This document shows, piece after piece, positions 59,842 to 64,000 of a DNA stretch of 64,000 nucleotides. How positions within the stretch are numbered: the first letter of the stretch is position 1; each line of letters begins with the position of its first letter. The translations under genes and the position numbers were made by a program. The notes beneath the pieces were generated by a model. The model searched no databases, was not told the origin of the DNA, and saw only the letters and a list, made by a program, of their open reading frames with translations. The DNA is from Xylaria sp. FL1777 (Eukaryota; Ascomycota; Sordariomycetes; Xylariales; Xylariaceae), in contig MU400552.1 in NCBI GenBank assembly GCA_022578965.1, positions 279,119 to 343,118 on the forward strand, written 5' to 3'.

Positions 59842-59892
59842 TAATAATATAATAATAATAAAAGCATTGCAAAAACATAATTCTTTTTTTTT

Positions 59893-59901
59893 AAAGGGAG
59901 G
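59893..59901 (+). other. polypurine tract
   Basis: AAAGGGAGG, one base before the right LTR. It is a rare G-rich run within almost pure A+T, exactly where plus-strand priming occurs in LTR retroelements. Confidence 0.8.
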
Positions 59902-59902
59902 T

Positions 59903-60111
59903 TATTAAGTTATATAACTTAGCACTTAGCTTATAGCTTTATAATATATATATTATAGCTTACTACTTTATAAGCCAGACTTTCGGCTAGCTATTTAGCT
60001 AGTCTTATCACACTTTTAAGTTTTAACTATTATAAAATACATAATGTATTAAGCCTTATTTAATGCTAGTACACTTTTTGCCTCTTGTTAGTGCTTTTGC
60101 TATCCATAATA
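59903..60111 (+). repeat. right (3') LTR, 209 bp
   Basis: Same length as the left LTR. It begins TATTAAG (TGTTAGG in the left copy) and ends CCATAATA (TTATAATA in the left copy). The inner, left side is the more mutated one. Confidence 0.92.
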
Positions 60112-60116
60112 GTATC
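60112..60116. repeat. target-site duplication, right copy
   Basis: GTATC immediately after the right LTR, matching 44,995-44,999. Confidence 0.85.
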
Positions 60117-60490
60117 GTCCAGACAGTTTCTCATACCATATAAACTATACAGAATATAAATCTACAGAAATAACATAGAATTATAATAAGAGGTGAAAGC
60201 GAATTACTTATGCCATCCAATTCCTGACTACCAGAGGTTATAAAATAGTGTGCTTAACCAATCGAAAGACGATAAAAGCTAAGGGGGGGATAAAATCTTT
60301 TCAAAAAGAAATGGCAGGAAGGCAATTCGGGGGAATTTTGGTGCTAATATAATAGGGAGGTCGGAGATTCTACTCAAGACGTCACAGCTATCAATTATCT
60401 TCACGTTCAACTGGTTTCTTGAAATCTGTGATGAGCTACTATATCACAATGAATATTTAACATTACCGGCCGGGATATATGACTACTTAA
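60117..60490. other. intergenic between retrotransposon and GST gene
   Basis: 3' flank of the GST-like gene. Composition returns to normal within a few bases of the target duplication. No gene is seen. Confidence 0.5.
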
Positions 60491-61406
60491 TTAATAGTCA
60501 TCTCGCGCCGACCAAGGTTCAAGTGCCTTCAGCAACTTCAAATGTACGTCACCATCGCCCGTAGCCTCTAGGACAGATTGGAACACATCATCCCCAATTC
60601 TACGGCAGAAAAGGAGGAATCCGGCCCAGACGAAGTCTGTGTAGCTGAGAGTAGACCCCATGAAGAAAGGGCCACTAGCATCCTCTTTCAGAATAGCCGT
60701 GACAGCCTGAAAATGAGGCGCCGCCTCCTTATAGGATTTACCATCCTGTCCATACTCCTTTTCGAATTGTTCCAGAGGCATGCCGGCCGCTTTCGAGCGA
60801 GTCTCGTACCAGTATTCATGGTTCTGCTCCTTTAAGAGCCGGTTTATAATCTTCATGGAGGAGACGGGTCTCAAGGCTTCACGGCCAATAAACAAGTGGC
60901 CTTCCACCCTTTCCCGAAGGGGTGAATCCAAGTGCAGGCTTGGTGAGGGATAATCCTTCTCAATCGCCTGTACAATTTTCCACGAGTCCATTATGTAAGT
61001 ACCATCAGGCATTATCACTGTTGGAATTGTGTATTTCTCAATACCCTCTGGGAGGCTAGATTTCATATGTTAACCTGCTATCATCCTGCAAGGAATGACT
61101 CAAGAGAAACTTCAGAGATCAAACATACTGCTTCTGAAGTCGTGGTTTTATTTCTGGATATTCAAGCTGTGAATCATATTAGTTTCTTGTTATGTCTTTA
61201 GAACTTCTAAAAAGATAGAAATCATAATTACCCATTCTGTTTCGTAGTCTAGCCCTTTGTAGTTCAGCACGAGCCGGGCTACGTCTGTAAGTATCTATTC
61301 AAATCAGTATATAGGAATACGTACTCTTCCACGGGTTCAAGCTCCAAGTTTGATTTTTGGGGCCTTTACTTCCCAAATCGAAGAGAACAATCTTTGAAGT
61401 TGCCAT
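60491..61406 (-). CDS. glutathione S-transferase-like protein
   Basis: Exons 61406-61325, 61284-61232, 61166-61129 and 61055-60491 (introns 40, 65 and 73 bases) give 245 residues. N-terminal thioredoxin-fold features: KIVLFDLGSKGP, WSLNPWKN (restored by the first splice), VARLVLNYKGLDYETEW, LEYPEIKPRLQ, YTIPTVIMPDGTYIMDSWKI with the cis-Pro before Thr-Val, then IEKDYPSPSLHLDSP. A helical C-terminal domain follows, including SYTDFVWAGFLLFCRRI. This matches the fungal GST-like group with a SLNPWK motif, cytosolic. Glutathione conjugation or a related thiol reaction is expected; a catalytic Cys is absent and Ser is likely. The alternative start at 61066 loses the fold and is rejected. Confidence 0.87.
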
Positions 61407-63444
61407 CGTGGATTTGGGTTGAGGAGATACGAGTACAGGGCCAAGTGCTGGTAAGTGTTCTCCCACTTTATAGATTCTATAATTCCCCTAGCGGTCGTGA
61501 AGAAACTACAATGATGTCGAATGGGCTAGGAGCATTCTTCTTATGTAGTTTACATGTAGATAGCTTTCCGGTGGTCGGCATTATGAAACCTAATGTCATA
61601 TGGTGTAATTCTAAGCGCATCTCCACCTTTGTACTGACGACATCCCCCTCATTATTAATACATTATGTAGACTAATGTTATATAGGCTAGTGCCCATTGG
61701 TCTATACATATGGATCATGTAGCCCCAGTCTACCACGCGGCCCAAAGCATCAGACTCGTGTTGAATGCGGTAGTCGAAAGGATAACTTGATCGACATTGA
61801 TCTACCAGGAGTATCTATCCATAGAAACGAGCCACAACAGTTTGATAGTTTCTTCGTTCAAACCAAAGCATTTCGAGTCTCTAGTCCCAATTCCAGACTT
61901 GACATTGATCTTACCTAGTACGGCTATTTATTAGTTCGTGGGTCGCTGTATTAGACTCGTTATATCACAAGGGGTCCTTATTCAGGCATTAATGACTCAT
62001 ACGTGAAAAATATTGGCCGATGAATTCAGAAAGCAGTTCATAAGACACCATGGCCCCATAGCTAGAGACAAGATCACTCCAAGTGTTACATTCAAGACCC
62101 GTCGTCGGAAGTCCCAAACGTCAAATACACTAACTCTCGGGACACAGGAATGAGTTATTTCTTAGACGTATTCGCGTTGCGATGTCCAACTCTAGGTATC
62201 ATACAGATTTTGTTTGCAGTTTCTGCACAAAAGGTTCTCGCTAATTGTGTGGTCAACTGATAGATATGCTACTATTTGCTTTCGATAACTTTGTTATCGT
62301 GACATTTTGCTACACTCTTCTGCCCGAAGAAGATGGTATTACCCAGGAGGATACCCGCTGCGCCCGGACAGGCATTCCGCGCGTCGCTAGCTCTCTAACG
62401 GTTCCGGGCGCGCAAATAGACTGTGTGGCCTCTGGAGATCCGGTTATGAATATGCGCGCTGTTACACGCATCGGACCAGCTGAACACCTTGTGCTATCTC
62501 CGGATGCATAGTTCGGTGAGACACTGGGACCGTACCGCGCTGAATTGAGACTTATTGAAACTGTCTCGCATACCAGAAGTGAAGCTATTCAGCCCTCGCT
62601 AATCTGAGACATATGGGCGGACCACGGAGGTTAGGAAGCCCCGAACCAATTGTATATAGACTCAAGGACAGCCACCATGCTCGGCAACAGCCCTGATGGG
62701 AGGCATGGACTTTTGCAGCCATAACAGATTATTATATGCAGAATAGAGAGTCAAACACTCAGTTCCAAGCCCTGACATACAGCCCTTGTTATACGCGCCC
62801 ATCTATTGAGGTTTATTTAGAAGTGGGAGGCAAATTCGAAATGGCGGTGTCTCGAAGCCAATATGAAGAAGTCTAGTACGTTTTACGTTATAGTTTAAAT
62901 TTTCCTAATAGTAAAGAACCCGTTCAATTTTATATAAACGTTTAAGTTCGTTAAGTTTAATAAATTTAAACGTCGAACCGCGTTTTAAACTGTTAGTAAT
63001 CTCTAACTGTTGCTCACTTGATTATTTTCTTCAATAAGTTGAAGAATTTCAACTGTCAATTGACTATAAACCAAAGGCTTACTAGCCCCGGCAGCGACTG
63101 GTACGGTATGTAAGTAGGTATCGACACAATTCTACTTAATATTGACGCATTCTACATATTTAAATGCCATTTCTATTGGGGTAAATACATGTAGGTTAAG
63201 TTCCTACATACATAGGCACCATACATGTAAGACAACTCTCAACTGACCCCACACAAGCTAACTGCGGGGTTGTGCTTAGTGCGGGGTGGCGTCATAGCTT
63301 CAGGTACCTGACAGCTGTGCGATATGAGACTAATTTGCATCAAACAAGAGGGCATCACTTTCCTTCAACAGCATAGCTTTATCGACAGGACCGAGACCTT
63401 ACCTTCCCTCAAACATCAAAAACCACCCAAAAAACATAAAAAAG
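61407..63444. other. gene-poor interval
   Basis: No supported gene. A GC-richer frame at 62,245-62,511 has no motif. An AT-rich patch with short inverted TTTAAACG/CGTTTAAA-like repeats lies at about 62,880-63,000. The right end is the promoter of the hydrolase gene and carries a short A-rich leader before 63,445. Confidence 0.4.
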
Positions 63445-63864
63445 ATGTCCTCGACAACGAATCCAGACCCAAGCCCAGGCGCGCCAGCCTTCATCCCGCT
63501 GGAGGCGAACCCAGAGCTAATGACGTCGCTGCTACGGAAGCTGGGGCTGAGCAGCGCGCTGCAGGTGCACGACGTGTACAGCATCACGGAGCCAGAACTG
63601 CTCGCCTTCATCCCGCGGCCCGCACTGGCCCTGCTGCTTGTGTTCCCCGTGAGCGCGACGTACGAGTCGTCGCGGCTTTCCGAGGACGCCGGCGTGGAGG
63701 AGTACAAGGGCAAGGGCCCCGACGAGCCCGTGATGTGGTGGCGGCAGACGATCCGGAACGCGTGCGGGCTTATGGGTCTGCTGCATGCCGTTTCGAACGG
63801 TCCGGCGAAGGGGTTCATCGGTATGTCTGTCTATCCATCCCTCTATCTCACGAAACCCCAAAGA

Positions 63865-63909
<45 letters not shown>

Positions 63910-64000
63910 CCCGACCAAAACATAAGAAAAAAACAAACCCCACGACGCCGGCGACGAAGAAACGGTCCCCCGCGCGCCGCCCGACCGCGCGGCCCGCCAG
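63445..64000 (+). CDS. ubiquitin carboxyl-terminal hydrolase, peptidase C12 family (5' part)
   Basis: Exon 1 runs 63445-63820 (125 codons plus one base), then a GTATGT donor. The rest lies in the intron and beyond the window. Motifs: FIPLEANPELMTSLLRKLGL, VHDVYSITEPELLAFIPRPA, LALLLVFPVS, and the active-site block WWRQTIRNACGLMGLLHAVS with nucleophile Cys107 and oxyanion Gln101. The family cleaves small adducts from the ubiquitin C-terminus, in cytosol and nucleus. Codon use is much more GC-rich at third positions than in other genes here, as expected for a well-expressed housekeeping gene. The catalytic His and Asp must lie in later exons. The intron holds a 40-base A run. Confidence 0.9.
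63868..63907 (+). repeat. 40-base poly-A run within the hydrolase intron
   Basis: An uninterrupted A homopolymer of 40 bases between C-containing flanks. It starts about 48 bases after the splice donor. Such runs are hypervariable and error-prone. Confidence 0.9.

Larger units (their letters stand above)
45000..60111 (+). mobile_element. complete, heavily mutated 15.1-kb LTR retrotransposon (chromovirus type)
   Basis: The unit is bounded by two 209-bp direct repeats and a 5-bp duplication GTATC. The LTR termini read TGTTA at the 5' end and TAATA at the 3' end, consistent with an original TGTTA...TAACA inverted terminus changed by C-to-T. A polypurine tract precedes the right LTR. The interior is almost pure A+T with few cytosines and guanines, and its frames carry many TAA/TAG stops but apparently no indels. 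Frame 2 (codon 50237) encodes Gag-Pol with reverse transcriptase, integrase and chromodomain in Ty3/gypsy order. Frame 1 (codon 53770) encodes a second, unidentified giant product. A length of 15 kb is about twice that of usual fungal gypsy elements. The element is surely inactive now. Confidence 0.92.

Noticed and set aside
53099..59892. A clearly nested transposon inside the LTR element
   Set aside because: I looked for terminal inverted repeats, a second LTR pair or a target duplication around 53.1-53.8 and 59.85 kb and saw none by eye. The possibility stays open, but it is not called.
62245..62511. 88-codon frame in a locally GC-richer stretch
   Set aside because: No domain, no splice structure and no neighbouring exons. 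It could be a gene relic but is unsupported.
62930..62985. Imperfect inverted repeat of TTTAAACG-type words
   Set aside because: The AT-rich composition makes such short palindromes likely, and no element boundaries or duplication were found.
1..64000. CRISPR arrays, operons, riboswitches or a secondary-metabolite cluster
   Set aside because: This is fungal nuclear DNA. No regular spaced repeats were seen. The scattered FAD oxidoreductases, GST and SDR have no PKS, NRPS or terpene synthase nearby.

Overview
The window reads as nuclear DNA of a filamentous ascomycete (Pezizomycotina). The evidence is short GT-AG introns of about 40-145 bases in nearly every gene, several HET-domain (heterokaryon incompatibility) genes, fungal-only families (DUF1996, SAT4-type rhodopsin domain, DUF1399/GRDP, SRPK-like kinase), and a large AT-rich block shaped by RIP-like C-to-T mutation. 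The species cannot be named from this sequence. Gene models were built by hand by splicing in frame at GT-AG sites; coordinates are outer limits and exons are listed in the evidence.

Layout. 1.5-12.7 kb: a FAD monooxygenase, a large polytopic membrane protein, a secreted DUF1996 protein divergent from a secreted cysteine-containing protein, and an SRPK-like kinase. 14-24 kb: a decaying island with a small gene of uncertain frame, a HET gene with its C-terminus out of frame, an ankyrin-HET gene split by a frame break, a truncated HET gene on the other strand abutting an oppositely oriented HET-like fragment, and a short-chain dehydrogenase with a frame break. 24-27.8 kb: no gene seen. 27.8-41.7 kb: a berberine-bridge-type oxidase, a rhodopsin-domain membrane protein, a divergent pair made of a DUF1399 protein and a glycine-rich-tailed protein, a membrane/F-box/cysteine-rich model, and a class-3 lipase. 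41.7-44.3 kb: AT-leaning DNA without genes. 44.3 kb: a small secreted cysteine-rich (effector-like) gene. 60-64 kb: a glutathione-S-transferase-like gene and the first exon of a ubiquitin C-terminal hydrolase (peptidase C12).

The most striking object is at 45,000-60,111: one complete LTR retrotransposon of about 15.1 kb, with 209-bp LTRs, a 5-bp target duplication GTATC, a primer-binding-site candidate and a polypurine tract, mutated almost to pure A+T. Despite saturation with stop codons it seems to have suffered almost no indels, so frames can still be followed. One frame carries a chromovirus-type (Ty3/gypsy) Gag-Pol: Cys-rich knuckle, reverse transcriptase, integrase and chromodomain. Downstream, before the 3' LTR, lies a second indel-free frame of about 2,024 codons that I cannot assign to any family. 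An extra ORF of this size in that position is not part of ordinary Metaviridae and is the best candidate here for something undescribed. The residual cytosines survive almost only after G or A, and mutation load falls off toward the outer ends of the two LTRs.
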